64,000 nucleotides of DNA, taken from positions 18,020 through 82,019 of the forward strand of contig JABLXU010000051.1 of the NCBI GenBank assembly GCA_013177805.1. The letters are read 5' to 3'. The translations under genes and the position numbers were made by a program. This document shows positions 1 to 8,710 of this stretch, piece after piece. The stretch's first letter is position 1. Each line of letters begins with the position of its first letter. The notes under the pieces were generated by a model. That model had not been told where the DNA came from. It ran no database searches and saw nothing but the letters and a program-made list of their open reading frames with translations. The stretch comes from Candidatus Omnitrophota bacterium (lineage in GTDB: Bacteria > Hinthialibacterota > Hinthialibacteria > Hinthialibacterales > Hinthialibacteraceae).

Positions 1-357
1 GGCATCCAGATCCGGCTCGAGGTTCACGGCCGGGGGACCAGCGAACTGCCCCATATCAAAACCATAATGGACGTAGCGGATCATCCAAACGTGGGCGTCT
101 GCTGGAACTCCAACGCCACAGACCTGGCCGGCGAGGGATTCGATTACAATTTCAACCTGGTCAAGGACAAGATTTTTGTTTGCCACATGAACGACTTATT
201 CAATGACCGCTACCCCTACCGCCGCCTTCTGACCCGCCTCAACGAGATCGGTTTTGAAGGCTACTGCCTGGCTGAACTGCCCCACACCAGCCCCGATCCC
301 GTGATCGTGCTGAACTACTTCCGCGCCCTGTGGCTGGCATACCAGAACCTGCTATGA
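1..357 (+). CDS. Sugar phosphate isomerase/epimerase (TIM barrel), C-terminal part
   Basis: The reading frame is open from the first base, so the gene starts upstream of the window and only the last 118 codons are visible. The segment has the C-terminal signature of the xylose isomerase-like/AP endonuclease 2 TIM-barrel family: HPNVGVCWNSN (metal-binding Asp/His strand region, here with Asn where Asp is usual), then VCHMNDL and a terminal GFEGYCLAELPH strand carrying the late metal-binding Glu. Members isomerise or epimerise sugars and inositol derivatives using a divalent metal. The exact substrate cannot be read from this fragment. The next gene is on the opposite strand, so nothing follows it in an operon. 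Confidence 0.75.
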   Translation, partial: GIQIRLEVHGRGTSELPHIKTIMDVADHPNVGVCWNSNATDLAGEGFDYNFNLVKDKIFVCHMNDLFNDRYPYRRLLTRLNEIGFEGYCLAELPHTSPDPVIVLNYFRALWLAYQNLL

Positions 358-478
358 GGCCGGAATTGTTGGATTCTCCGCCTTATCGTAACTACTATTG
401 ACTCGCATAGAGACATTTCTCAATTCTGGATGCGAAGTTTGGGCCTTGATGGATGCGCCGAATCATTCGTTATCCATT

Positions 479-560
479 TGGGAGAGAAAAATGGGTGAGG
501 GTAATTTGAGTAGAATTGGACCTTGATGTCCGCCCTTCTCCCGGAGTCCGTAGAATCGAT
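479..560 (+). repeat. Composite intergenic repeat (degenerate GGGAGAG...GGTGAGGG plus TTGATGTCCGCCCT)
   Basis: A degraded half-palindrome (GGGAGAG, then GGGTGAGGG) is followed about 20 bases later by TTGATGTCCGCCCT and a TAGAATCGAT tail. The same order and near-identical spacing recur at 18176-18265. No coding potential is apparent. Confidence 0.5.
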
Positions 561-635
561 CAGACACATCCGGTGCGCACTTCCCTGATGAATTAAAAAG
601 GGGGAAAAAATTCTTCAGATATCTACAATCACTCA

Positions 636-3140
636 CTACAATCTCTTCAACATATTCTTCGCTTCCTCTACCGAAATCTTCTTGGTGGGGAGGGGGAACT
701 CCAGCGTGTCCCCATTGGGGCGGAATCCGCCGCCGTCCACGTCCACGAAGATGGGATTCGTATAGGCGCAGGGATGCATTTCCGATTGCCAGCTGGTTCC
801 ATACCCCGTGGCCAGGGTGAAATTCTCCCCATAGGCCACCACGATCAGGTGGCTGTCTTCACTCAACGGCACGGAGATCGTCCGGTCGAATTTCACCACT
901 CCGTCCGTGAACCAATCGGGATGGCTGGCCCGGGTGAAATTCACGTCCGGCCGTTGCCGCCCGTTCACCAGGACCTGCACCCGGTCGATGTCGATCCAGT
1001 CCGTGCATTGCACCCGCACCTTCAACGGGATTTCCCCCACCGCCCGGACCGATCCGCCGGGCCCGGTTCCGTCCCCGGTTTCCACTTCCACGAACGGGCC
1101 ATTGGTCACCAGGATCTTACCTGCCTTGGCGTTACGCACGATCTCTTTCCAATCGATTTCGGCAGGCTTTTCTTTGGAACTGGGAACAAAAATCCGCCAG
1201 CCGCCCACGCCGTTGCCATGTACCGAGTGCGCGTCCGAGACCGCCACGCTCCAATACCGGTGGCCCTGGTTCAGCATCTGCAGCCAGATGAATTGCCGGT
1301 GATAGCGCAATTGCTCCTCCCCCTTGCTCCCTTTCGTGATCCGGAACGGGGCCCGTGTCAGAATGTTGCCGTCCTGGGTGTTCGGCCCCCAGGTCTCCGA
1401 CGCGTCGATCAGGTCTTGGAGGCCCAGAAATCCCCCATCCTCGCGGCCGTCGCCGTCCCGGTCGATGAAATCCTCCACCATGTCGGGATGGTTGAGTTGC
1501 ACCCACCGTTCCGGCATGGCGCCCTGGAAATCGCGCAGTACGATGGCGTTCAGCCGCGGATCTTTTTGCCATTGCGGCGCTCCTCCGTCCTGGGTCAGTG
1601 GTACCGGTTTAAAGGGAAATGCGTTGAAATGCGCGCCCGAGCCGGTCAACTCAATTCCCGGAATCGTCGTCATTTCTTCCGCCAGCCCCAGTTTGTTGAT
1701 ATACGGCTGCCAATCATACAGGCGGTTGTGCTCCGTAGTCGGGGCGAATTCGATGTGCTCCGCTGCCAAGTTGATGATCCGGTCCTCGGTCCCGCAGGTG
1801 TTGTCCCCGCTAGGAGTCGAGTGGTTATGGAAATCGGCGCTGATCCAGCCGGACGTATCCACCACCCGCCGCAGAATGCCCCGGATGGGACACATTTCCC
1901 CCGCGCCTAAGGTGACCGTTCCTTCCAGGTGATCGTATTCGATTCCCCGTGTCACGATGACTTTATACTGCCCCGGCGGCGTTTGCACCACGAAGCGGCC
2001 GGTTTCCGAGTGGTATTGCTCCAGGCAGCCATGGGCCCGGTTGGCAGGCCCCAGGTTGGGATTCGGGGTTCCATTGATGCCGAGGATCTGGACCTTGCAA
2101 GGCAAGGCGCGGCCGTCCTCGCCCCGGATGTCGAACGCGAAGGCGGACGCCGGCCCCATGGTCAGGGTGAAACTGCTGCTCTGGCCGGCCTCCACTTTCA
2201 GGGTGGATTTTACCGGGGAGCGTCCCAGATCCTCGGCCGTCAATTCATACTCGCCTGGAGGGAGATTGAACGACAAATTTCCCTCGTCGTCCGGATAGGC
2301 GGTCAACGTCTGTTCCCCCATGGGAATGATCACTTTGCCGCTCGGGATGGGTTGGCCTTGATCGTCTTTCAGGGTGCCTGTCACCATCCCCGCGCCCTGC
2401 GAAAAGACGACGACTCCGAACGCCTGCGCTGGGGAATGGCCGATGGCGATAAACCGTTCGTAGCGGATTTCCTGCCCCGGCCCCAACTCCAGGTCGGCCG
2501 GGGGCGCTGCCACATCCTTCTGCAGCCAACCGAAGGCATATCCCACCTTGTCCCGGGGATCCACCGCGTCCGCCACCGTGATCCCCTGAATGGTTTTCAC
2601 ATCCGAGAGACGGTCGATCCGGTCCTGGGTACCGATCTTGATGGCCGTTCCGCTTTCGTTCCGCAGCGTAGTCGTGACGATCAATCCCGCCCAATCCTCG
2701 CCCAGACGGTATTCGTGGCATTTGAACAGGCCTTCGTTCATGGCCGCGGTGACCACGGTTTCCACCACCGCCTCTCCGTCTTTCCCGTCCTTTACGACGC
2801 GCACATACGAGACCGGCCCTTGCTGGTTGGAGGGAGCGAAGAGCGTCAACTGGTCGTTGTTTTCTCCCCGGAACGTCAAATCGTACAGACATCCCGGCGT
2901 GACCGCGTTCCACAGGGTCCCCATGTTGGCCTTCCGCAATGGCGCGTTGCATGAGATCACCGCTTCAATCCGGTTGTTGCGCAGGATGAAGTCGCCGATG
3001 ATTCCGTCCGCTTCCTTTCCGCCCGGCAGCTGATCCTTGTTTTGTGGGCCTATTTCGAACGCTTCCGGCGCCGCCCAGGCCAATCCACTGGTGACCAAAA
3101 CCAACAATCCCAAGAGTCCGATTCCCGCTTTCCTCTTCAT
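636..3140 (-). CDS. Secreted CehA/McbA-type PHP-domain metallohydrolase
   Basis: Protein of 834 residues with a clear Sec signal peptide (residues 1-23, ending GLAWA). A carboxypeptidase-regulatory-like beta-sandwich lies at about 252-325 (GTLKDDQGQPIPSGKV, then PPGEYEL), with a second similar module at about 330-420. The PHP-type metal site follows: DFHNHSTPSGD near 435, APTTEHNRLYDW near 465 and VSDAHSVHG near 640, the His/Asp/Glu pattern of polymerase-and-histidinol-phosphatase hydrolases. CehA/McbA relatives cleave phosphoesters or carbamates; here the substrate is unknown. The regulatory-like modules suggest a secreted enzyme working on a polymer or at the surface. On the mRNA strand GAGGAGCG lies 7 bases before the ATG. 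It is a single-gene unit facing pyrD divergently. Confidence 0.85.
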   Translation of the reverse strand: MKRKAGIGLLGLLVLVTSGLAWAAPEAFEIGPQNKDQLPGGKEADGIIGDFILRNNRIEAVISCNAPLRKANMGTLWNAVTPGCLYDLTFRGENNDQLTLFAPSNQQGPVSYVRVVKDGKDGEAVVETVVTAAMNEGLFKCHEYRLGEDWAGLIVTTTLRNESGTAIKIGTQDRIDRLSDVKTIQGITVADAVDPRDKVGYAFGWLQKDVAAPPADLELGPGQEIRYERFIAIGHSPAQAFGVVVFSQGAGMVTGTLKDDQGQPIPSGKVIIPMGEQTLTAYPDDEGNLSFNLPPGEYELTAEDLGRSPVKSTLKVEAGQSSSFTLTMGPASAFAFDIRGEDGRALPCKVQILGINGTPNPNLGPANRAHGCLEQYHSETGRFVVQTPPGQYKVIVTRGIEYDHLEGTVTLGAGEMCPIRGILRRVVDTSGWISADFHNHSTPSGDNTCGTEDRIINLAAEHIEFAPTTEHNRLYDWQPYINKLGLAEEMTTIPGIELTGSGAHFNAFPFKPVPLTQDGGAPQWQKDPRLNAIVLRDFQGAMPERWVQLNHPDMVEDFIDRDGDGREDGGFLGLQDLIDASETWGPNTQDGNILTRAPFRITKGSKGEEQLRYHRQFIWLQMLNQGHRYWSVAVSDAHSVHGNGVGGWRIFVPSSKEKPAEIDWKEIVRNAKAGKILVTNGPFVEVETGDGTGPGGSVRAVGEIPLKVRVQCTDWIDIDRVQVLVNGRQRPDVNFTRASHPDWFTDGVVKFDRTISVPLSEDSHLIVVAYGENFTLATGYGTSWQSEMHPCAYTNPIFVDVDGGGFRPNGDTLEFPLPTKKISVEEAKNMLKRL

Positions 3141-3278
3141 GAATCGCTCCTCATGACTGAGCTATGGTTTAATGAGACCATTTTTCCAAAAAAAAGCGGG
3201 AGAGACTAGGGAAATTCGTGTTGCAATCCTGCTGATTGTTTTCATTGCGCCGGCATTCCTGACTGCTCCTCATCTTTT

Positions 3279-3301
3279 CTCCCTCTCCCGGAGGAAGAGG
3301 G
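3279..3301 (-). repeat. REP-like palindrome, copy 1
   Basis: CCCTCTCCC and a slightly imperfect GGAAGAGGG form a short hairpin, the core of the dispersed palindrome family seen throughout the window. The GGTGAGGG tail is missing, so the orientation is uncertain. Confidence 0.5.
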
Positions 3302-3400
3302 AATGGAAGGGCGGGAGAACGAAACTCCGGGTGAGCCGCGGGCACCGATGGGTTACGCCGCGCTAACCCATCCTGCGAGGGCAACGCCGCCACGGCATCG

Positions 3401-3433
3401 TATCGGACGGACACCAAAGTCCGCCCCTACAAT
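3401..3433 (+). repeat. GTCCGCCCC hairpin element, copy 1
   Basis: GGACGGAC, a 6-base loop and GTCCGCCCCTACA form an imperfect hairpin. The element at 49921-49955 shares the leading TATCGG and the trailing GTCCGCCCCTACA. Confidence 0.5.
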
Positions 3434-3441
3434 GAATTCAA

Positions 3442-3525
3442 CACCCTGGCCCGATTGCAGGGGGAGAGGGCCGGGGTGAGGGGGAATTCGGTGTCCCCCC
3501 GCGTATCTTGAATGATTCCTCCCCC
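3442..3525 (+). repeat. Composite repeat: half palindrome plus TGTCC motif
   Basis: The sequence GGGGGAGAGGG with a GGGGTGAGGG tail is followed by GGTGTCCCCCCG and a CTTGAATGATTCC end. Order and spacing match the copy at 17018-17108. The left half of the palindrome is lost. Confidence 0.5.
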
Positions 3526-3576
3526 CGCGGCAACATGATCCACAATACAACACTACACCTTCAGGCACAGCCGCTC

Positions 3577-4656
3577 ATGGCAATTATCGATTTACTCTAC
3601 CAAAAACTGGCCCGCCCTATCTTCTTCCGTTTCGATCCTGAAACCATGCATGAATGGGTCATGGGCTGTTTGCGTTGGGCGCGCCCGGTCAAACCTGTCC
3701 TGCGTTCCTATTTCCGGATCGACGATCCCCGCCTCGCGCAGGAGATCTGGGGCCTGCATTTCGCCAATCCCATCGGCCTCGCGGGCGGATTCGATAAAAA
3801 TGCCCTTCTGCCGGATTTTTGGGATGCCTTCGGTTTCGCTTTCTTCGAAATTGGCACAGTTACTCCTCTTCCGCAACCGGGGAATCCGAAGCCGCGCCTC
3901 TTCCGGTATCCGGCCGATCAGGCCCTCGTCAACCGGATGGGTTTCAATAACGACGGCTGTGAGGCCATCGCCCGCCGCTTGGGCGAATCGGCCGCCCGGC
4001 GCGGCGGCCCAACGGCGGTGGTGGGTGTCAGCCTAGGAAAACAGAAAGACACGCCAGCGGATGACCTCGCGCGCGTGATCCGGGATTACCAGACCAGCCT
4101 TGAAGCTCTCTACCCCCATGCCGGTTTCTTCGTGGTGAACGTCAGTTCGCCCAATACCCCCAACCTGCGCGATCTTCAGGAAGCCGGCCCGTTGCGGCAA
4201 TTATTATCCGCCTTGAAAGAGCGCCTGGCGTCGCTGGATTCTCCTGCCAAGCCCCTCTGCCTGAAACTGTCGCCCGACCTGGGCGATGACGCCGTCCGCC
4301 AGGCGGTGGATGTGGCCCTTGCCTGCGGCATCGATGGCTTCATTGCCACGAACACCACGAATCAAACCGGTTCCCGCGAATCCGGGGGACTGAGCGGCAA
4401 GCCTCTGCGCCCACGCTCCACCGAGGTGATCCGCCTCATCGCGCGACAGACCGGCGGAGCGCTGCCGATTATCGGCTGCGGTGGGATTTTCACTGCCGAA
4501 GACGCTATCGAAAAATTACAGGCGGGCGCCTGGCTGCTGCAACTTTATACTTCCTTTGTTTACGAAGGCCCCGCGGTGGTCCGGAACCTCCTCCGAGGGA
4601 TACTGGAGTTAATGGACCGGCAGAATCTATCCCATGTGCGGGATTGGCGTCCCTAG
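3577..4656 (+). CDS. pyrD: Dihydroorotate dehydrogenase (quinone), class 2
   Basis: Catalyses the fourth step of pyrimidine biosynthesis, oxidising dihydroorotate to orotate with FMN and passing electrons to membrane quinones. The protein has 359 residues, the usual length for class 2. It opens with the family's amphipathic membrane-association helix (IDLLYQKLARPIFFRFDPE). It carries FANPIGLAGGFDKNA (FMN site), EIGTVTPLPQPGNPKPR, and the active-site loop NVSSPNTPNLRDLQ with the class 2 catalytic Ser near residue 190. The C-terminus has IGCGGI and LLQLYTSFVYEGP phosphate-binding loops. The chosen Met fits the family N-terminus. An in-frame ATG at 3535 would add 14 unrelated residues, and neither start has a strong ribosome binding site. 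Quinone dependence implies a respiratory membrane. Confidence 0.95.
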   Translation: MAIIDLLYQKLARPIFFRFDPETMHEWVMGCLRWARPVKPVLRSYFRIDDPRLAQEIWGLHFANPIGLAGGFDKNALLPDFWDAFGFAFFEIGTVTPLPQPGNPKPRLFRYPADQALVNRMGFNNDGCEAIARRLGESAARRGGPTAVVGVSLGKQKDTPADDLARVIRDYQTSLEALYPHAGFFVVNVSSPNTPNLRDLQEAGPLRQLLSALKERLASLDSPAKPLCLKLSPDLGDDAVRQAVDVALACGIDGFIATNTTNQTGSRESGGLSGKPLRPRSTEVIRLIARQTGGALPIIGCGGIFTAEDAIEKLQAGAWLLQLYTSFVYEGPAVVRNLLRGILELMDRQNLSHVRDWRP

Positions 4657-4684
4657 AGCGGCCCCGGATTTTAACCTTAGGCCA

Positions 4685-4714
4685 ATGTTGGGGAGTAAAA
4701 TGTTGGGGAGTAAA
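4685..4714 (+). repeat. Perfect 15-bp tandem duplication
   Basis: Two adjacent identical copies of ATGTTGGGGAGTAAA lie between the convergent pyrD and paaK ends. No function is apparent; it looks like a slippage product. Confidence 0.7.
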
Positions 4715-4792
4715 GGGGATACGAGTAAATTTGACTTAAAGATCCGTGCAGCCCCTGCTTACGAATTGGGTAGAACGAAAGCCCGGCTGAAC

Positions 4793-6139
4793 TTATCCAC
4801 TTGCCTTTTCCCGGTTGTCGAGGACCCGCTTGGCCTTGCCCGCGAAGCGCTCGAGGGTATGGGGATCGACCAGTTCCACGTTGGCGCGGATCCCGGCCAC
4901 CTGCTGGATCTCCCGAGCGATGCGCTGTTTGAGGGCCTGCATTTTGGCCATCATGTCGGAGAAGTCCTGCGGCCGGATTTCCACCCGGACGGTCACCTCA
5001 TCGAGGGCGTTGGGGCGGTTGATCTCAATCTGGTAGTGGGGCGTTGTGCCTTCCACCCGGAGTAATGCTTCCTCGATCTGGGAGGGGAACACGTTCACGC
5101 CGCGGATGATGAACATGTCGTCGGTACGACCTGTGATCCGGCTCATCTTGATCGTGGTGCGGCCGCACGGGCAGGGAGCGGAATTGAGGGAGGCGATATC
5201 GCGGGTGCGGTAACGGATCATGGGCATCGCTTCCTTGGTCAGAGCGGTGATGACCAACTCGCCGCGTTCTCCTTCCGGCACCGGTTCCAGTGTATCGGGA
5301 TCCAGGCATTCGACGATAAAATGGTCTTCTTGAATGTGCATCCCGTCCCGAACGAAGCACTCTCCGCTGACGCCGGGGCCGATCACTTCGCTAAGGCCGT
5401 AGTTGTTGAAGGCGGCAAGGTTCAGCTCCCGTTCGATCTCTACGCGCATGTCTTCGGTCCACGGTTCGCCGCCGAAATGGGCGTATTCCAAGGGCAACTC
5501 GCGGGGATCGATTCCCCGTTGCTGGCAGACATCCGCTAAATAGAGGGAATAGCTGGGAGTCCCCACCAAGACGTTGGCTTCGAGGTCGCGGATCAGGTCG
5601 ATCTGCCGGGAGGTGTTGCCCGCCGAGGCGGGCACGATGGCCGCGCCGACCCGTTCCACGCCGTAGTGGAGGCCGAAGCCTCCCGTGAACAAACCGTAGC
5701 CGAAGGCGATATGCACGGTATGTTCAGGGCGCAGGCCGCCGGCGACCAAGAACCGGGCGCACAGATCCGCCCAGGTTTGGAGGTCTTTGTACGTATACGC
5801 CACGAACGTCGGTTTGCCTGTCGTGCCGGTGGAGCCGTGAATCCGGGCGATCTGGGTGCGCGGCACGGCCAGCAGCCCGAGGGGATAGTGCTCGCGCAGG
5901 TCATTTTTCACCGTGAACGGCAGGCGGCGCAGATCCTCCAGCGTCCGGATGGCGCCGGGCGTGATTCCCGTTTTCTGAAACGCCTGTTGATAGAAAGGAA
6001 CCCGCATGGCGTGGGCCACGGTTTCCCGAAGCCGGTGGATCTGCAAGGCCCTCAGCTGGTCCCGCGGCATGGTTTCTGCCGGATCCCAGATCCGGTTTTC
6101 CAATTGCGGAGGAGAAACAACAGATTTGGATAAAGCCAT
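4793..6139 (-). CDS. paaK: Phenylacetate-CoA ligase (AMP-forming), paralogue A
   Basis: Activates an aryl acetate or similar acid to its CoA thioester with ATP, giving AMP and pyrophosphate. The protein has 448 residues, typical for PaaK. The AMP-binding P-loop-like motif is HGSTGTTGKPT (101-111), followed by FGYGLFTGGFGLHYG, NNYGLSEVIGPGVSGEC and the hinge RTDDMFIIRGVNVFP. A PaaK C-terminal domain ends in GKAKRVLDNR. The Met was chosen because the 67 upstream codons have no family match; no clear Shine-Dalgarno precedes it. It is the last gene of the thioesterase-ior-paaK operon, 34 bases after the ACT protein. A second ligase lies two genes upstream, and the two are clearly diverged. Substrate (phenyl-, hydroxyphenyl- or indoleacetate) is not resolved. 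Confidence 0.92.
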   Translation of the reverse strand: MALSKSVVSPPQLENRIWDPAETMPRDQLRALQIHRLRETVAHAMRVPFYQQAFQKTGITPGAIRTLEDLRRLPFTVKNDLREHYPLGLLAVPRTQIARIHGSTGTTGKPTFVAYTYKDLQTWADLCARFLVAGGLRPEHTVHIAFGYGLFTGGFGLHYGVERVGAAIVPASAGNTSRQIDLIRDLEANVLVGTPSYSLYLADVCQQRGIDPRELPLEYAHFGGEPWTEDMRVEIERELNLAAFNNYGLSEVIGPGVSGECFVRDGMHIQEDHFIVECLDPDTLEPVPEGERGELVITALTKEAMPMIRYRTRDIASLNSAPCPCGRTTIKMSRITGRTDDMFIIRGVNVFPSQIEEALLRVEGTTPHYQIEINRPNALDEVTVRVEIRPQDFSDMMAKMQALKQRIAREIQQVAGIRANVELVDPHTLERFAGKAKRVLDNREKASG

Positions 6140-6173
6140 GAGGAAAACTGCCTGTCTTAAGGTTGATTGCCGT

Positions 6174-6617
6174 TTAATGGGTTTCGTCGTGGTTGTACAG
6201 TTCCACGGAGCCCACGACGTTGACGCCGTCGGCCTGCAGGCACTGCACGGCGTAATCGGGGTTCTCGAAACGGAAAATGAGGATCGCCTTAGTGCCCCGT
6301 TTGAAGGTGAAGGCATAGACGTATTCGATGTTAATGCCATGTTTGTCGATCACGTCAAGAATTTCCTTCATCCCCCCGGGCCGGTCGTCGACCTCGATGG
6401 CCACCACTTCCGTGACATTCACCACGTACCCGGCTTTTTCAAGGACCTCCTTGGCTTTTTGCCAATCCTTGACGATCAGCCGGAGAATGCCGAATTGCTG
6501 GGTGTCGGCCAGGGTCAAGGTCAGGATATTGATTCCCGCTTCGGCCAACAAGGCGCAAGGCCCGGTCATCTGGCCGGCCTTGTTCTCCAGAAAGAGCGAT
6601 AGTTGATGGATTTTCAT
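6174..6617 (-). CDS. Tandem ACT-domain protein
   Basis: A stand-alone protein of 147 residues made of two ACT domains: HQLSLFLENKAGQMTGPCAL begins the first, and AIEVDDRPGGMKEILDVI near residue 75 begins the second. ACT domains bind amino acids or related small ligands and regulate metabolism. Stand-alone tandem ACT proteins are often encoded beside PaaK and indolepyruvate oxidoreductase in anaerobes. Here it sits between two paaK genes, so it probably senses an aromatic or branched-chain amino acid. No catalytic residues or DNA-binding domain are seen. GGAGG lies 8 bases before the ATG on the coding strand. Function as ligand sensor is inference. Confidence 0.85.
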   Translation of the reverse strand: MKIHQLSLFLENKAGQMTGPCALLAEAGINILTLTLADTQQFGILRLIVKDWQKAKEVLEKAGYVVNVTEVVAIEVDDRPGGMKEILDVIDKHGINIEYVYAFTFKRGTKAILIFRFENPDYAVQCLQADGVNVVGSVELYNHDETH

Positions 6618-6704
6618 CGACCCGCCTCCAATCCGTGGGTGTGCGTTGCGTTCCTGAGGTTTGTGTAGGATTCCCTGTCCTGGCCGGGCAGGGAACCGGG
6701 TGGA

Positions 6705-8036
6705 TCACAGTTTGCGGTTATCGATCAAGCGCTTGGCCTTGCCCTCGCTCCGGGCGATGGAATGGGGCTCGACCAGACGGACGTTGACGTGGATGCACAA
6801 TGTTTGTTCGATCGCCTGGCTCAATTTACGTTGCAGGTCCTCGAGGGCGCGGATTTTGTCGCTGAAGACCTCGGGCGTCACTTCCACCTGCACTTCCATT
6901 TGATCCAGCCCCTTGTCCCGGGACAGAATGATCTGGTAATGGGGAAGGGTGCCCTCCGCCGAGAGCAGGGCGGTCTCCACCTGGGAGGGATACACGTTCA
7001 CGCCGCGGATGATAAACATGTCGTCGCTGCGCCGTTCGATCCGGCTCATCCGCCGGATGGTCCGCCCGCAGGCGCACGGTTCCGTAATGAAAGAAGTGAT
7101 GTCGTGGGTCCGGTACCGGAGAATGGGCATGGCCTTTTTGCTGAGGGTGGTCAATACCAATTCGCCCTCGGCGCCGTCCGGAACCGGTTCTCCTGTTTCG
7201 GGATCAATAATTTCCGGGTAGAAATGGTCCTCGAAGATATGCAATCCCGCCTGGTGTTCGCATTCGATGGCCACACCCGGCCCGATGATTTCCGACAGGC
7301 CGTAGATGTCATACGCCTTGACGCCGCTCATCTCCTCGATCCGCCGGCGCATCATTTCGGACCAGGGCTCGGCTCCGAATACCCCCGCCCGGATGGGCAG
7401 ATTGTGCATGCGGACGCCCAATTCGCCGGCCCGCTCGATCAGATGCAAAAAGTAACTGGGCGTACAGCAGATCGCGGTGACGCCGAAATCCTTCATGATC
7501 ATGATCTGGCGGTCGGTATTGCCGCCCGAAATGGGAATGACCGTCGCGCCCAGCCCCTCGGCGCCGTAATGCGCGCCCAATCCGCCTGTGAAGAGGCCAT
7601 ACCCGTAGGCGTTCTGGATGATATCGCCCCGGTGCAACCCGCAGGACGCGAAACTGCGGACCATGACGCTGGTCCATACATCAATGTCTTCCTGGGTATA
7701 GGCCACCACCGTAGGCTTGCCTGTGGTTCCGCTGGAGGCGTGCAGCCGCACTATCTCATGGATGGGACTAGCGAACAATCCAAAGGGATAGTTGTCCCGC
7801 AGATCCTCTTTCAAGGTGAAGGGCAAACGGTTGATATCCTCCACGGACCGGAGATCGGACGGTTTGATGCCCATTTCGTCCATCCGCTGGCGGTAGAGAT
7901 GGACATGGTTGTATACCCGTTCCACCACGGACAAGAGGCGCTTGAATTGAAGATCCCTCAATTGGGGAAGGGGGAGAAAATCAGGTGTGCTGGCGGGATG
8001 AAAGCCACCGGGCCGGTCATTCCACATTTCTTTCAT
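6705..8036 (-). CDS. paaK: Phenylacetate-CoA ligase (AMP-forming), paralogue B
   Basis: Second PaaK-family acyl-CoA synthetase of the operon, 443 residues. It has the complete family set: SSGTTGKPTVVAYTQED (101-117), YGYGLFTGGLGAHYG, YDIYGLSEIIGPGVAIEC, CACGRTIRRMSRI, the hinge RSDDMFIIRGVNVYP and the C-terminal end GKAKRLIDNRKL. The motifs match paralogue A but the rest differs substantially, suggesting different acid substrates or different redox states of one pathway rather than a recent duplication. It is followed after 87 bases by the ACT protein and preceded by a 139-base gap after the CoA-binding gene; that gap may hold an internal promoter. The ATG has only a weak purine tract upstream. 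Confidence 0.92.
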   Translation of the reverse strand: MKEMWNDRPGGFHPASTPDFLPLPQLRDLQFKRLLSVVERVYNHVHLYRQRMDEMGIKPSDLRSVEDINRLPFTLKEDLRDNYPFGLFASPIHEIVRLHASSGTTGKPTVVAYTQEDIDVWTSVMVRSFASCGLHRGDIIQNAYGYGLFTGGLGAHYGAEGLGATVIPISGGNTDRQIMIMKDFGVTAICCTPSYFLHLIERAGELGVRMHNLPIRAGVFGAEPWSEMMRRRIEEMSGVKAYDIYGLSEIIGPGVAIECEHQAGLHIFEDHFYPEIIDPETGEPVPDGAEGELVLTTLSKKAMPILRYRTHDITSFITEPCACGRTIRRMSRIERRSDDMFIIRGVNVYPSQVETALLSAEGTLPHYQIILSRDKGLDQMEVQVEVTPEVFSDKIRALEDLQRKLSQAIEQTLCIHVNVRLVEPHSIARSEGKAKRLIDNRKL

Positions 8037-8175
8037 GGGTGAATGCTCTCATTGGATGTAAGAATTGGACTGACTCACACAACAGTTCCACTATATCACA
8101 CATTTCGCGCGGGAAAAGAAGACCCGACGGAAATGAAACACGGTCGCCGGCGATAGGGAACGAGGGCGGCTGCCG

Positions 8176-8628
8176 TCAGGTGGGATATTTCCCCAGCCGG
8201 CGCCACAGCCACCGGTGGATGTAATGGTGGAAGCGCACCGGTTCGATGAACATCATGATGCACTCATGATGGATCACCGTCATGCCGTGGTCCTCGCAAA
8301 ACCGGATGGCTTTATCGGTTTCCGATCCCTGTTGCAGCCAGATCCGGCGAATCTCGGCCATGGCGGCGTATTGCACGACTTTTTCGGTGACCGCCGGAGG
8401 GACCACGATCAAGGCCCCATCCACCGGTTCCGGGATGGCCAGCAGGTTGGGATAACACAGTTTCCCCTCAAACATTTCCACGTGGGGATTAACCGGAAAC
8501 ACGTGGTATCCCCGGGCCCGCAGGTCGTAATACGCCCGGTTGGCCAATTTGAAGCGGTTTCGGGAAACGCCCACCACGGCTATGTTTTTTTGCTGGAGAA
8601 AATCCTGGATGTCCTTTAAGGCGGTCAT
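8176..8628 (-). CDS. CoA-binding domain protein (YccU-like)
   Basis: Small Rossmann-type protein of 150 residues belonging to the CoA_binding_2 family. The N-terminal dinucleotide/CoA loop reads VVGVSRNRFKLANR (about 19-32), followed by GYHVFPVNPHVEMFEG and VPPAVTEKVVQYAA. The whole protein equals the N-terminal domain of ADP-forming acyl-CoA synthetases and succinyl-CoA ligase alpha, but it lacks the phospho-His ligase domain, so catalysis is not expected. Its place between iorB and paaK suggests a role in handling the arylacetyl-CoA made by the operon, although these proteins occur in many contexts. GAGGATGG lies 7 bases before the ATG. Confidence 0.8.
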   Translation of the reverse strand: MTALKDIQDFLQQKNIAVVGVSRNRFKLANRAYYDLRARGYHVFPVNPHVEMFEGKLCYPNLLAIPEPVDGALIVVPPAVTEKVVQYAAMAEIRRIWLQQGSETDKAIRFCEDHGMTVIHHECIMMFIEPVRFHHYIHRWLWRRLGKYPT

Positions 8629-8710
8629 GATGCCATCCTCGATGCTTCCAAAGGAATGCCCCGCTCGCTCAACCTAGTATACACAATTTTGGAAGGCAGG
8701 GCGATGATTT

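Larger units (their letters stand above)
3141..3576. other. Divergent intergenic region with two repeat families
   Basis: The gap between the divergent PHP hydrolase and pyrD is 436 bases. It holds two copies of the GGGAGAGGG palindrome family and one GTCCGCCCC hairpin, listed separately. The short open frames here have no family resemblance and no ribosome binding site, so no gene is called. Promoters for both flanking genes should lie here, but no convincing -35/-10 pair was found. Confidence 0.6.
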
